From the NCBI RefSeq assembly GCF_000701705.1, contig NZ_JNJP01000002.1, forward strand, positions 124,001 to 188,000: DNA of 64,000 nt, in the 5' to 3' direction. The stretch is from Bilophila wadsworthia ATCC 49260 (GTDB taxonomy: Bacteria > Desulfobacterota > Desulfovibrionia > Desulfovibrionales > Desulfovibrionaceae). Of the stretch, positions 1 through 12,460 are shown piece after piece (positions within the stretch are counted from its first letter, which is position 1; each line of letters starts with the position of its first letter). The notes under the pieces are model-generated. The model saw nothing but the letters and a program-made list of their open reading frames with translations. It did no database searches and had not been told where the DNA came from. Made by a program: the position numbers and the translations under genes.

Positions 1-195
1 GCCATCCTCAAGGGGGGGCGCTGAGGAACCCCTCACCTCCGGACGGGCCGAAGACAAGGCATCTCCGGTTCCGTCCAAGAGGAATCTTTCTTTTTGCCTG
101 CAAATGGAGCATGATCGGATTGCCCCGGACAGGGCCATCCGGCGACACGGCCACCGTTGGCGGATCGGAAGGCCCGGCGGGATGGGAGGTAAACC

Positions 196-906
196 GTGCC
201 AGACCAAACACGCCTTCTCGTCGTTGACGACGACGCGGACATCCGTGAACTGCTCTCCGCCTACCTCGCCCGTTACGACATGACCGTCGAAACCGCGGCG
301 GACGGCGCGGGGCTTTTCGAAAAGCTCGATCATGCCCACTTCGATCTCATCATTCTCGACATCATGCTCCCCGGCGAAGACGGCCTCAGCTTGTGCCGCC
401 GCCTTCGGGGAACCTCGGCGATCCCGGTCATTTTCCTGACCTCGCTGGACAGCTCCACGGATCGGGTCGTCGGGCTTGAACTCGGCGCGGACGACTATGT
501 GGTCAAACCGTTCGATCCCCGCGAACTGCTCGCCCGCATTCGCACGGTCCTCCGCCGCGCTTCCGACAAGGGGCAGGCCGCGGCGCAGTCAGATATACGC
601 CGTTTCGCCGGATGGACCCTCAACGTCCGCTCCCGCGAGCTTTCGCAGGGTGACGAGCGGATTGCCCTCAGCGACGCGATGTACCGGCTGCTGCTCGTGT
701 TCCTTGACGAGCCGTTCGCCGTATTGAGCCGCGAGTATCTGTTGCGGCAAACGCAGGGGCGCGACGCCGATGTATTCGATCGCAGCGTCGACATACAGGT
801 GAGCCGACTGCGCGGGGTGCTCAAGGATACGGGCACGTCCAAAATCATCAAGACCGTACGCGGCGGCGGGTACATGCTTTCCGTCGACGTGGAGCACGAC
901 GCGTGA
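196..906 (+). CDS. OmpR-family response regulator
   Basis: Cytoplasmic DNA-binding response regulator of 236 residues, the usual OmpR-family length. The receiver domain (about 6-120) has the acidic pocket D11-D13, the phospho-acceptor D55 in LDIMLPGEDG, a switch residue T82 and the conserved K104 in VVKPFDPRE. A winged-helix domain (about 140-232) ends in the typical VRGGGYM wing. The GTG start at 196 is chosen because GGGAGGT lies just upstream. The stop overlaps the GTG of the following histidine kinase, so the two are translationally coupled and almost certainly partners. The signal and target genes cannot be read from the sequence. Confidence 0.95.
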   Translation: MPDQTRLLVVDDDADIRELLSAYLARYDMTVETAADGAGLFEKLDHAHFDLIILDIMLPGEDGLSLCRRLRGTSAIPVIFLTSLDSSTDRVVGLELGADDYVVKPFDPRELLARIRTVLRRASDKGQAAAQSDIRRFAGWTLNVRSRELSQGDERIALSDAMYRLLLVFLDEPFAVLSREYLLRQTQGRDADVFDRSVDIQVSRLRGVLKDTGTSKIIKTVRGGGYMLSVDVEHDA

Positions 907-2306
907 ACCTTGACCGCCTGCTTCCGAAAACCTCCTTCGGACGCTTTTTCCTGATCAACGTGATCAGCCTCGCGCTGTTCTGGCTGCTCATCCAGCCCAT
1001 GGCCAACTACTGGCGCAACCAGGCCCTGTTCCGCATGGTGGCCTCGAACGAAAGCCGCCTCTTCCTCACCCATATCCGCCTGCTGGACAAACTGCCCACG
1101 ATTGCCGAGCGCAACGGGCTGTTCAATCCGAATGACGACGTATTCTCGATCCGGGTTTCGCACTTGCCGCCGGATATGCCGCGGGACGGCTCGAACTGCT
1201 CGCAGAGCCTGCGGAGACGCCTCGAGCGGGCATTCAAGCAGGAAAACATCCGGTATACGGACCTCCTGACCCGGATCGTGGTGTCACATGCACCGATCAC
1301 GGTCATGGGCAGTGAAGAAAAGTACAGCGATCTCGAAACGTTTTTGACGCACCACTATATGCAGGCCGAAATCGCCCTGCGCAGGCCCGACGGGATCTGG
1401 ATTTACGCCAAGCACCAGATAGAAATCATGCCGCAAAACCGGCTGTGGCTGAATACGGCGGCGCTGGCGATAGAATTCCTTCTGGTCATGAGCGGGGTGG
1501 CCTTGGCGCTGAACTGGCTGCTGCGGCCCTTGCGCAAGCTGGTGGCGGCAACCGACCGCTTCGGCAGGACGCAGGAGATCACGCCGCTGCGGACGGATTC
1601 CGGGCCCGTGGAAGTACGCGAGGCCGCATCCGCGTTCAACAGGATGTTTTCGAGTATTCAGCGATCATTCGAGGAACGGGAACGCTTCCTGACGTCGTTT
1701 TCGCATGACCTGCGCACCCCGTTGACCCGGCTGCGGTTGCGGCTCGAACAGGTGGCACAGGACGATCTGCGGGAAAAGCTGTGCGCCGACGTGGACGATT
1801 TGACCGATACGCTGAACCGTACGATTACGTTTTTGCGGAGCGCGCGGAGCATTGAAGACGTCCGGCGGCCGATTGCGGTGATGCCGCTGCTGGAAGCTCT
1901 GGTGGAGGACAGGCAGGGCATTGGGGAGCAGGTAACGCTGAACGGGAACACGGCCGCCGTGCTTTTAAGCTGGAACCGGTTGCGGAGCGCCTTTGAAAAT
2001 GTCGTGGACAACGCGCTGCGCTATGGGGATTGCGCCGACATTGAGGTCCACCACGAAAGAGACTCCGAAGGCAGGGAGTGGCTGTACATCGACTTCCGGG
2101 ACAACGGGCCGGGCATCCCCGAAGAAAAGCTTGAATTCGTATTGGAGCCGTATGTGCGACTGGAGACATCGCGTAACCGGAAAACAGGCGGGCATGGGCT
2201 TGGGTTGTCCATCGTGCGCAACCTCGTGGAAGCGAGCGGAGGCAGGGTGCTCCTCATGAACCGCCCGGAAGGGGGGCTTCTGGTCAGGATGCTGTTCCCG
2301 CTCTAG
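903..2306 (+). CDS. EnvZ-type sensor histidine kinase
   Basis: Membrane sensor kinase of 467 residues, partner of the preceding OmpR-type regulator (GTG start overlaps the regulator's TGA). A first membrane segment lies at about 13-35, then a periplasmic sensor of about 145 residues, a second membrane segment at about 182-205, HAMP, HisKA with phospho-acceptor H268 in SFSHDLRTPLTR, and HATPase_c with an N box (ENVVDNALRYG), G1 (DNGPGIP) and G2 (GGHGLGLSIV). All catalytic boxes are intact. The periplasmic domain is not one I recognise, so the stimulus is unknown. A hairpin with a T-rich tail follows about 105 bases downstream. Confidence 0.94.
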   Translation: MNLDRLLPKTSFGRFFLINVISLALFWLLIQPMANYWRNQALFRMVASNESRLFLTHIRLLDKLPTIAERNGLFNPNDDVFSIRVSHLPPDMPRDGSNCSQSLRRRLERAFKQENIRYTDLLTRIVVSHAPITVMGSEEKYSDLETFLTHHYMQAEIALRRPDGIWIYAKHQIEIMPQNRLWLNTAALAIEFLLVMSGVALALNWLLRPLRKLVAATDRFGRTQEITPLRTDSGPVEVREAASAFNRMFSSIQRSFEERERFLTSFSHDLRTPLTRLRLRLEQVAQDDLREKLCADVDDLTDTLNRTITFLRSARSIEDVRRPIAVMPLLEALVEDRQGIGEQVTLNGNTAAVLLSWNRLRSAFENVVDNALRYGDCADIEVHHERDSEGREWLYIDFRDNGPGIPEEKLEFVLEPYVRLETSRNRKTGGHGLGLSIVRNLVEASGGRVLLMNRPEGGLLVRMLFPL

Positions 2307-2411
2307 CCACGCCGGGCGCCCTTCATGGGTGAACCCGCGGGAAAAACCAAGGGCATTGGCCCCATATTCGGCCTTCCGGCCGTCTTTTGCCTGCTTTCAT
2401 AAAAAAACACG

Positions 2412-2445
2412 GCCAGCCAAATTTTTTGGTGGGCTTTTTCTTTTT
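2412..2445 (+). terminator. Rho-independent terminator after the two-component operon
   Basis: GCCAGCCAAA pairs with TTTGGTGGGC (one wobble and one mismatch) across a short T loop, followed by TTTTTCTTTTT. It lies 105 bases after the kinase stop and 125 bases before the next gene. Confidence 0.7.
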
Positions 2446-2570
2446 CAGGCACAAAAAAACGATATGCAACGAAAATAGCCCTGTTCGCTCAAAAGTTTCT
2501 AGACCTTTCCGGCAATCGGGCCTACTCTAAAAAGGAGTCTATCCTATCTCAACATCAACCGCCTTTACCC

Positions 2571-4127
2571 ATGCCAGACACCACCGCTTACAATTTAAGC
2601 AGGACAGGCACCATCTCTTCTTTGTTTTTTAAAAACTTGTGGGTGCTCTTTTCCGCTATCTTCGTCGTCAGTCTGATCGGGACTCTGTTCACGACGTATT
2701 TGTTCATGAAAAGCACCGCGGTGGAATCCACACGCTTCCTTGCCGACGATCTGACTTCCCAGCTGAACACGGTCTATTCACTGCTCGAAGGCATGAGCGA
2801 GCAGCCGCTGATCAAAGATACGTCCATCCCCGTGCAGGAACGCGCCGCATCCATGAAAACGTATGCGGACGCTTTCGGCTTCTGGATGATCGGCGTCGTC
2901 GATCCCGACGGGACCATTTCGAGCACCTTGCGGCCCAAAACCGGCAAGGTGCAGCGCGGCTACATCCCCCGCATCATGGCTTCTGGAAAACGGGAAATCA
3001 GCGATCCGTTCCCCGCCGGGGCCACCGGGGACATGACCTACAGCCAGTTTATGCCCATCAAGAAAGACGGCAAGGTCGTCAGCATCTGTTTCGTCACCAC
3101 GCCCCTTTCCCTGCTCAGTGAACGCGTTACCCGCCGCGACCATACGGGAAACGGCTACTACCTGATGCTCAGCAGCACCGGTTCCCTCATCGCGCATCCC
3201 AATCCCGCAATGAGCCTTACGCACATCAGGGATCACGTCGCGGGCGAACGGTTCCTCTACGGCAGCAGCCGGGAAACCTTCCTCCGCGACATCAAAAGCG
3301 ATCAGCCGGGGACGTTCATCAGCATTTTTAGGAATACGCTCTACTTCACGGCGTTCATGAACATACCCGAAACAGGCTGGACGCTCATCCACCGGGTCAA
3401 AATCCTGCCGACGGTCAAGTACATGCTGCTGGCCTTTTTCACACAGACGCTGCTGTACACCCTGCTGTTCGTGGTGCTCTATCGCTACGGGCGTACCGCC
3501 ATTTCGCAGGAACTCAGGCCGGTGGACAACATCCTGCGGCAAGTCGAAGAGCTGAACAGAAGCGTCAATGCCGCCGACAGCATCACGGAAGAGGATGTGT
3601 TCAACATCATCAACATCAGCCGCAAAGGGTTGTACGACGCCCTTACCGGGCTGCCTACGCGCAACCTCTTCCGCCAGCGGGTCAACGACACCATCGAAAA
3701 GATGCCGGGCAGGCTATTCGGGGTCTTCATCCTCGACATGGACAACCTTAAGGCCATCAACGACCATCTCGGGCATGAGGCGGGCGATAAGGCCATCCGT
3801 AGCTTCGCCTCGACCCTCAAAGAATTCACGGAACGCCACTTCGGGCTGGCCTGCCGTTACGGGGGCGACGAATTCGTCCTGCTCATCCCGCTGGACACAC
3901 CTTCCGATGCTTCCGCCCTAGCCCGGGAACTCCTCGAAACCCAGCACGGGAGCATCGTCGGGAACGATGTGGTTTATGCCTACGGTACGAGCATCGGGGT
4001 CAGTTTCTACCCGCTTTCCGGCACATTCGACGAAGCCCTCCACATGGCGGACACGGCTTTGTACTCCTCCAAACGAAGCGGCAAGGGAACGTTCACCTGC
4101 CTTCCCTCCCATGCGGAATGGCTTTAA
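2571..4127 (+). CDS. Cache-GGDEF diguanylate cyclase
   Basis: Predicted inner-membrane diguanylate cyclase of 518 residues that makes c-di-GMP from two GTP. A membrane helix at about 22-47 is followed by a large periplasmic region (about 50-280) with the features of a double-Cache ligand sensor (for example TGNGYYLMLSSTGSLIAHP), a second membrane helix at about 286-308, and a GGDEF domain (about 355-515). The signature RYGGDEF is at 430-435, so the enzyme should be active. No RxxD inhibitory site sits five residues before it, so product feedback of the usual kind is not expected. No good ribosome site precedes the ATG; the start is the first ATG in frame. It is monocistronic. Confidence 0.93.
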   Translation: MPDTTAYNLSRTGTISSLFFKNLWVLFSAIFVVSLIGTLFTTYLFMKSTAVESTRFLADDLTSQLNTVYSLLEGMSEQPLIKDTSIPVQERAASMKTYADAFGFWMIGVVDPDGTISSTLRPKTGKVQRGYIPRIMASGKREISDPFPAGATGDMTYSQFMPIKKDGKVVSICFVTTPLSLLSERVTRRDHTGNGYYLMLSSTGSLIAHPNPAMSLTHIRDHVAGERFLYGSSRETFLRDIKSDQPGTFISIFRNTLYFTAFMNIPETGWTLIHRVKILPTVKYMLLAFFTQTLLYTLLFVVLYRYGRTAISQELRPVDNILRQVEELNRSVNAADSITEEDVFNIINISRKGLYDALTGLPTRNLFRQRVNDTIEKMPGRLFGVFILDMDNLKAINDHLGHEAGDKAIRSFASTLKEFTERHFGLACRYGGDEFVLLIPLDTPSDASALARELLETQHGSIVGNDVVYAYGTSIGVSFYPLSGTFDEALHMADTALYSSKRSGKGTFTCLPSHAEWL

Positions 4128-4305
4128 TCCCTTCCCTAGCCGGAATCGCCGCTTTCCCGTCCCGAAAGGCATCCTGCACAGCTTCCTGAAAAAATCCAGC
4201 GTCCGCACGCGCCTGCAAAGGGAATTCTCACTCCGTGGCCTGCCTCCGCGATGAGTGTTTTGCCCGCTCCAGAGATCGAAGGCCCCATATGCCTTCGGAC
4301 ACGGG

Positions 4306-4338
4306 AAAAGCCCCCGCCTTCGACGGCGCTGGGCGGGG
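4306..4338 (-). terminator. Terminator hairpin for the XRE regulator gene
   Basis: CCCCGCC (4312-4318) pairs with GGCGGGG (4332-4338). Read on the minus strand the stem is followed by GCTTTT. It sits in the convergent gap between the diguanylate cyclase and the minus-strand XRE gene (4128-4423), which otherwise shows no gene. Confidence 0.5.
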
Positions 4339-4423
4339 ACGGCTCCCGATGGGAAAGCTTCGCGGGCACAGTCCCGGGTGGTGGAAAACGCCTCGGGCCG
4401 CCGGGCCATCCGAAAGCGCCGCC

Positions 4424-4837
4424 TCAACCCGCTCCGAGGGAAAAGGGCCGAAGGCGGGCCAGTTCCTCACGCAACCGCCCGTTTTCCTGCAGCAGCTTAC
4501 GGTTTTCGGCGTAGAGTTGACGGTTTTCTACGGAAAGCTCCCGGCGCTCGGTGCGTTCCTCATCCAATTCCTTCAGCACCAGAGGGCACTGGCGGCAGCC
4601 ACATCCTGAAGAAGGATATTCCTTTGATTGTTCGCGCATTACACCGCGCCCGAACAGCAACCACTCGGGAGAGACATCAAAAATGGTACATACATTAATG
4701 ATAAACGCCAAATCTGGCATATTGGCGCCCCGTTCGTACCTCCCAAGCGTGGTGAGCGGCGTCCGCAGACGTGTGGCAAATTCGCTCTGTGTCATGGCGC
4801 CCCGTACGGCCTTCAGCCGTTCCTGCAATGATTCCAT
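4424..4837 (-). CDS. XRE-family regulator with Cys motif and coiled-coil tail
   Basis: A 137-residue protein. Residues 1-65 form a Cro/C1-type helix-turn-helix (MTQSEFATRL, TTLGRYERGANMPD) followed by the common INVCTIFDVSPEWLLFG segment. Residues about 78-83 hold CGCRQC, and residues about 85-130 are a heptad-like coiled coil rich in Glu, Leu and Arg (ERRELSVENRQL, AENRKLLQENGRL). It resembles phage-type regulators with an added dimerisation helix; the cysteines could bind metal or sense redox, which is inference. I use the ATG at 4837 because the HTH begins there; an in-frame TTG at 4945 would add 36 unlikely residues. A 31-base dyad lies about 90 bases upstream. Confidence 0.8.
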   Translation of the reverse strand: MESLQERLKAVRGAMTQSEFATRLRTPLTTLGRYERGANMPDLAFIINVCTIFDVSPEWLLFGRGVMREQSKEYPSSGCGCRQCPLVLKELDEERTERRELSVENRQLYAENRKLLQENGRLREELARLRPFSLGAG

Positions 4838-4928
4838 AGGCAGCGTGCATCCAAAGCCCGCAGCCCCTCTGCTTTTCTCCGGCAGGGCGCACCATCGGAT
4901 CGTCGTTTCCGGATCCGGCCGGAAAATT

Positions 4929-4959
4929 CCATTTTTGATTGACAATAATCCAAAAATGG
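4929..4959. promoter_or_regulatory. Perfect 9-bp inverted repeat, likely regulator operator
   Basis: CCATTTTTG at 4929-4937 and its exact reverse complement CAAAAATGG at 4951-4959 are separated by 13 bases. The centre contains TTGACA, which with AATAAA 17 bases later could be a weak rightward promoter. Placement upstream of the XRE gene suggests an operator for autoregulation, which is inference. Confidence 0.5.
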
Positions 4960-5252
4960 TTAATAAAGGGCGTGGGCGGTTGAGAAATGATGTGACAACA
5001 GAACTCTACCGAACCCCTACCAAATGATCAACGTACACCCCAAGGAGTGTGGCCGAACAGGACCCTCTCTTCTCCGCCTCAACAGTCTCCCCAACAGCGC
5101 CTGTACCCTTATCCGGGCAAGCGCGGCATGTTGTGCCTCCAGGTGTGTCGGCAATACATGAATATATATACAACCTATTCTGTATTTGCTCTTTAGCGCG
5201 GAGCATGTTAATTCCTGTCTGTCATGAAGAGACACACCTGTAAGGACGTTCA
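4960..5252. other. Gap upstream of the EAL gene, with a distant inverted repeat
   Basis: No gene seen. CAGGTGTGTC (5140-5149) and its exact complement GACACACCTG (5231-5240) flank an AT-rich stretch with TATATATA (around 5163-5172). The right arm abuts the ribosome site AAGGA of the next gene. It could be a leader stem or a spaced operator pair. Confidence 0.35.
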
Positions 5253-8966
<3,714 letters not shown>

Positions 8967-8971
8967 GATGC

Positions 8972-9008
<37 letters not shown>

Positions 9009-9095
9009 GGACTCCGCCAAAACTGATCGGGGCACGGGCCGCCTTCCGGGCTGAGCCACTTTCCCTTTCCCCAGACTCTCTTCAGGATATAAACC

Positions 9096-10808
9096 ATGTC
9101 CAATAGCCCCATTTCTTCCAGCAGGATCGACAGCAAAGACGAATCCTGGCTCCTCCTGTTGTCCGATCCCTCGGCTGAAAAAGCTAAGATGCGGTCAAAG
9201 CTGGTTTTCTTTAGCTGCTGTACCTTGATGACCATGATCCCCGCCATTGCCGCACTGGTGCTCTATCCCTTGGGGCAAGTCTTTGCGGCGTTTATCTCCC
9301 TCATCCTCGCCGGTGCCGGGATCGCGGGGGGATTCTGCCTTTACGTCAACCGGATGCTCCGGCCCACCCACCATATTGCCACAGCCATCGAACGGTTCCG
9401 CAGGGGAGATTCCGCCGTGCGTTGCCCGGAAAAGGCTCCGGGACTGCTCGGACTGCTCGGAGAACGCGTCAATCTCTTCCTCTCCCAAATTCAGGAAGGG
9501 CGCAAAGAACTCATGCGCGTGGCTCCCCACATCGATATAATCGCCCACAACCTCCCCGGGGGCCTGCTCTGCTGTGCCGAGGATTTCGAGCTGCGCTTCG
9601 TCAGTGACGGCATGTTGCGGCTCTTACGCTGTTCCCGCGAGGAAATCACGGGCCGCTACGGAAACAACTGGAAGAACATCGTCCACCCCGACGATTTCGC
9701 CTTCACCGTGGCCCACCTCGATGAGCAGCGCAAGATCCAGCCTGAATACCGGCTCAGTTACCGTATCCAGCGCGCGGACGGCTCATCCTGCTGGGTGATG
9801 GAAAGTTCCCGGCTGACGGTCAACGCCGACGGCGTCCCGGAATATGTTTGCATCATTATCGACGATACAGAACAAAAGATCATCGAGAACCGCCGCATCG
9901 CCGTGGAGCGGCAATACCGCCGGGCACTCCAGTCCGTGTGCGAAATGCTCATTCAGGTGGATCTCACGAACGATCTCGTGTTGTCCGAATACGTGCGCTG
10001 GGGAGCCTCTTCCCGGTTCCCCCGGGGCGAGAACTACAGCCAGTGCTGTGTGGAATTCATGCAGGAGTGTGTCCATCCCGACGACAGGGGGACATTCAGC
10101 GCGGCGTTCTGCCGCAAGAACCTGCATCTCCAGAATATGGATGAGGACGCGCCCGTCACATACCTTGAATACCGCATTAAAGAACCTTCGGGCAACTATC
10201 ACTGGGTCGCGGGTACGCTGGTCCCCCTCGAAGACGAAGCCACGCACACGATCACCGCGATCTCCTACGTGGTGGACATCGACGAACGCAGACGCCGCGA
10301 AGACGCCGTCATCGATAAATCCCGCCGTGACGGTTTGACCGGGCTGCTCAACCGCAACGCCATGTTCGAGCTCATTGCCTCCACACTCGAAGGCCTAGGG
10401 CACAAGGGGCGGCATTCGCTGTTCATGATTGATCTCGACAATTTCAAGGCAATCAACGACAACTTCGGGCATGTCTTCGGCGACGCGGTGCTGCGCGAGG
10501 TGGCGGACGGCATCCGCTCCGTCTTCCGTCCCACGGACGCGCTGGCGCGCATTGGCGGAGACGAGTTCCTTGTGTTCCTCGAAAATGTGGACAAGCCGGA
10601 CGTCCTCGCCAGAAAAGCCGGCGAAGTGGTCAGCACTCTGCACAAGTCCTATATCGGCCCCGGCCAAAACTTCCCTCTCTCGTGCAGCGTCGGCATTTCC
10701 GTCTACCCCGACGACGGGCGCACCGTCATCGACCTCTTTAAGAGCGCCGACGCCGCCATGTATGCCTCCAAACAGCACGGCAAGGACCGCTATTCCTTTA
10801 GGGAGTGA
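9096..10808 (+). CDS. Membrane PAS-PAS-GGDEF diguanylate cyclase
   Basis: Diguanylate cyclase of 570 residues. Two membrane helices (about 36-56 and 60-84) are joined by a very short loop, so there is almost no periplasmic sensor. A HAMP-like stretch (about 88-135), two PAS/PAC units (about 150-275 and 285-400) and a GGDEF domain (about 410-568) follow. The active-site GGDEF is at 487-491 and RPTD, a canonical RxxD inhibitory site, lies exactly five residues before it, so product feedback is likely. Start: AGGA eight bases upstream of the ATG. The gene is preceded by an AG microsatellite in the gap and follows the EAL gene on the same strand, but with 129 bases between them. Confidence 0.93.
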   Translation: MSNSPISSSRIDSKDESWLLLLSDPSAEKAKMRSKLVFFSCCTLMTMIPAIAALVLYPLGQVFAAFISLILAGAGIAGGFCLYVNRMLRPTHHIATAIERFRRGDSAVRCPEKAPGLLGLLGERVNLFLSQIQEGRKELMRVAPHIDIIAHNLPGGLLCCAEDFELRFVSDGMLRLLRCSREEITGRYGNNWKNIVHPDDFAFTVAHLDEQRKIQPEYRLSYRIQRADGSSCWVMESSRLTVNADGVPEYVCIIIDDTEQKIIENRRIAVERQYRRALQSVCEMLIQVDLTNDLVLSEYVRWGASSRFPRGENYSQCCVEFMQECVHPDDRGTFSAAFCRKNLHLQNMDEDAPVTYLEYRIKEPSGNYHWVAGTLVPLEDEATHTITAISYVVDIDERRRREDAVIDKSRRDGLTGLLNRNAMFELIASTLEGLGHKGRHSLFMIDLDNFKAINDNFGHVFGDAVLREVADGIRSVFRPTDALARIGGDEFLVFLENVDKPDVLARKAGEVVSTLHKSYIGPGQNFPLSCSVGISVYPDDGRTVIDLFKSADAAMYASKQHGKDRYSFRE

Positions 10809-10991
10809 ACCCCGTTTCTTTGCGTTGCTCTTGCCTTCCGTGTGCCGGAATGCCCGAGGATACAGTTCCCGTTCGACGTATTCCTTGGAAAAGGCTTTCC
10901 CCACCGCTTCGGGGTGTTCAAAAAGCAGCCTCCGATCCCTGTCAAAGAGCACAACCAGGGAGGCCCCCACAGGCTGTTGCGGCGTACTCAT
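10809..10991 (-). other. Possible remnant or overlapping reading frame, otherwise empty gap
   Basis: The 474-base gap between the cyclase and the EamA gene holds no certain gene. On the minus strand an ATG at 10991, preceded by GGGAAGGAGTT, opens about 61 codons with protein-like composition (GASLVVLFDRDRRLLFEHPE) before running antisense into the cyclase. I do not recognise it; it could be a gene remnant or chance. Bases 10992-11282 show nothing beyond the ribosome site of the next gene. Confidence 0.25.
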
Positions 10992-11282
10992 AACTCCTTC
11001 CCACCGTTGTCGTTGCTGGTATTCGTTATTCCAGCTTCCTTTTTCACCACGAGTCCCTCCGCCCGTCAATGACAAGCTGACGGCGCCGCGCTCTTTTCAT
11101 CGCCAGCCCCACGGACGGCCCTTTCTCCGTCTTTCAGAGAGGGCTCATATCCTTCCATACGAATCCGGAACCCACCTCCTGAACCGGCCTCCCGGCCTTT
11201 CCCGGATACCGCTCTAACAAGGTGGTGACATGCGGCAACAGGCGTGCTACGCAAGGCGAGAACTTCAGGAGGGACAGGTCGT

Positions 11283-12179
11283 ATGTCCGGATTCGGTGTT
11301 TTTCTGGCTATAGCGACGGCCTTTTCATGGGCCCTTGGGTGCGTCGTCCATACGACGGCCTCAAGGGTGGTGGGGATACCGGCGGTCATGCTCATCCGGC
11401 AGCCGCTGGCGAGCGTGGTGCTCGGCATCTTTTGCCTGGTTATGGGCGATCTATGGCTTCCGTCGCTGCATTTGTTTTGGCTGGCGGCGGCCTCCGGAGT
11501 GTTCGGGATCATCATAGGCGACGCCTGCCAGTACGCGGGCGCACTGACCATCGGCCTGCGTCCGGCGCAGGTGTGCCAATCGCTGTCCTCATGCTTCACC
11601 GCCCTGTTCGGCTCCATCTATCTGAACGAATATATAGGGCTGCAAGGCTGGCTCGGGATGTTCGTAGCGACGTGCGGGGTGATCCTCGTGGTCCTCTCCG
11701 AACAGCGGGACGCCCATAACCCTCCCGTATCCAGCAAACAGCGCAACAAAGGGGTCATCATTTCCCTCCTTGCCGCCGTCTTCGTCGCGCTCGGCATCGT
11801 CTTTTCCAAACAAGCCCTCCAGGAGGGCATCGGGGCACTGCCTCTGGCTTTCTACCGCAACGCCATTTCCACTGCGGGCATCTGGGCGGTAGGCCTCGCC
11901 TTCGGAGCCATCCGCCCGGCGTTCGGAAACCTCAAGGCCAACCCCGGCATCCTCAAGCTTTTCCCGCTCGGCTGCCTCTTCGGCCCCGCCGGGGGCATCT
12001 GGCTTTCGTGCGTCGCCCTCGACTACCTTCCCGCCGCCGTCGCCGCAATGCTCATCGGCCTTCAACCCATCGCCCTGCTTATCATCACCGGCATCATGGA
12101 ACGCCGCATCCCCGCCCCCAACTCCATCATCGGCTCCATCATAGCCTGCACCGGGGCGGCAATCCTGCTGCTCCGATAA
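11283..12179 (+). CDS. EamA-family (DMT superfamily) transporter
   Basis: Integral inner-membrane protein of 298 residues with about ten hydrophobic helices arranged as two EamA repeats (about 5-135 and 150-295), the standard length for the drug/metabolite exporter superfamily. The second repeat opens with GVIISLLAAVFVALGIVFSK, and the last helices are followed by the usual short C-terminus. I choose the ATG at 11283, which has AGGAGGG ten bases upstream, over an in-frame ATG 39 bases earlier. The family exports amino acids, nucleotides or small metabolites; the substrate cannot be told. It stands alone, between the c-di-GMP genes and the RND operon. Confidence 0.88.
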   Translation: MSGFGVFLAIATAFSWALGCVVHTTASRVVGIPAVMLIRQPLASVVLGIFCLVMGDLWLPSLHLFWLAAASGVFGIIIGDACQYAGALTIGLRPAQVCQSLSSCFTALFGSIYLNEYIGLQGWLGMFVATCGVILVVLSEQRDAHNPPVSSKQRNKGVIISLLAAVFVALGIVFSKQALQEGIGALPLAFYRNAISTAGIWAVGLAFGAIRPAFGNLKANPGILKLFPLGCLFGPAGGIWLSCVALDYLPAAVAAMLIGLQPIALLIITGIMERRIPAPNSIIGSIIACTGAAILLLR

Positions 12180-12460
12180 CACAAAAAGAAGCGCCCTCAT
12201 CGGCGGATTCCGTTAAAACGGCCTCCCAAGGTGCCCCGCTCCAACAGCGCAGCACCTTTTTTCGCGCGCTGCGTCAATCCGTTCATGCTTTCCAGCGGCA
12301 TTCCCGCCTTGAAACGTGTTCCCTCCCCCATACCTCATGAGAATCATTCAAATAATCATGGGAGTTCGCCCAAAACGAGCTATTCCTAAAAGAAAAGGGC
12401 TTCCTTTCCCCCATCAGTGCTTGAAGCCTTGACGTGATCCTTTTGCATTCAGGATGCCGT

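Noticed and set aside
4960..5252. c-di-GMP riboswitch upstream of the EAL gene
   Set aside because: The conserved GEMM core sequence is not present; only a simple inverted repeat is seen.
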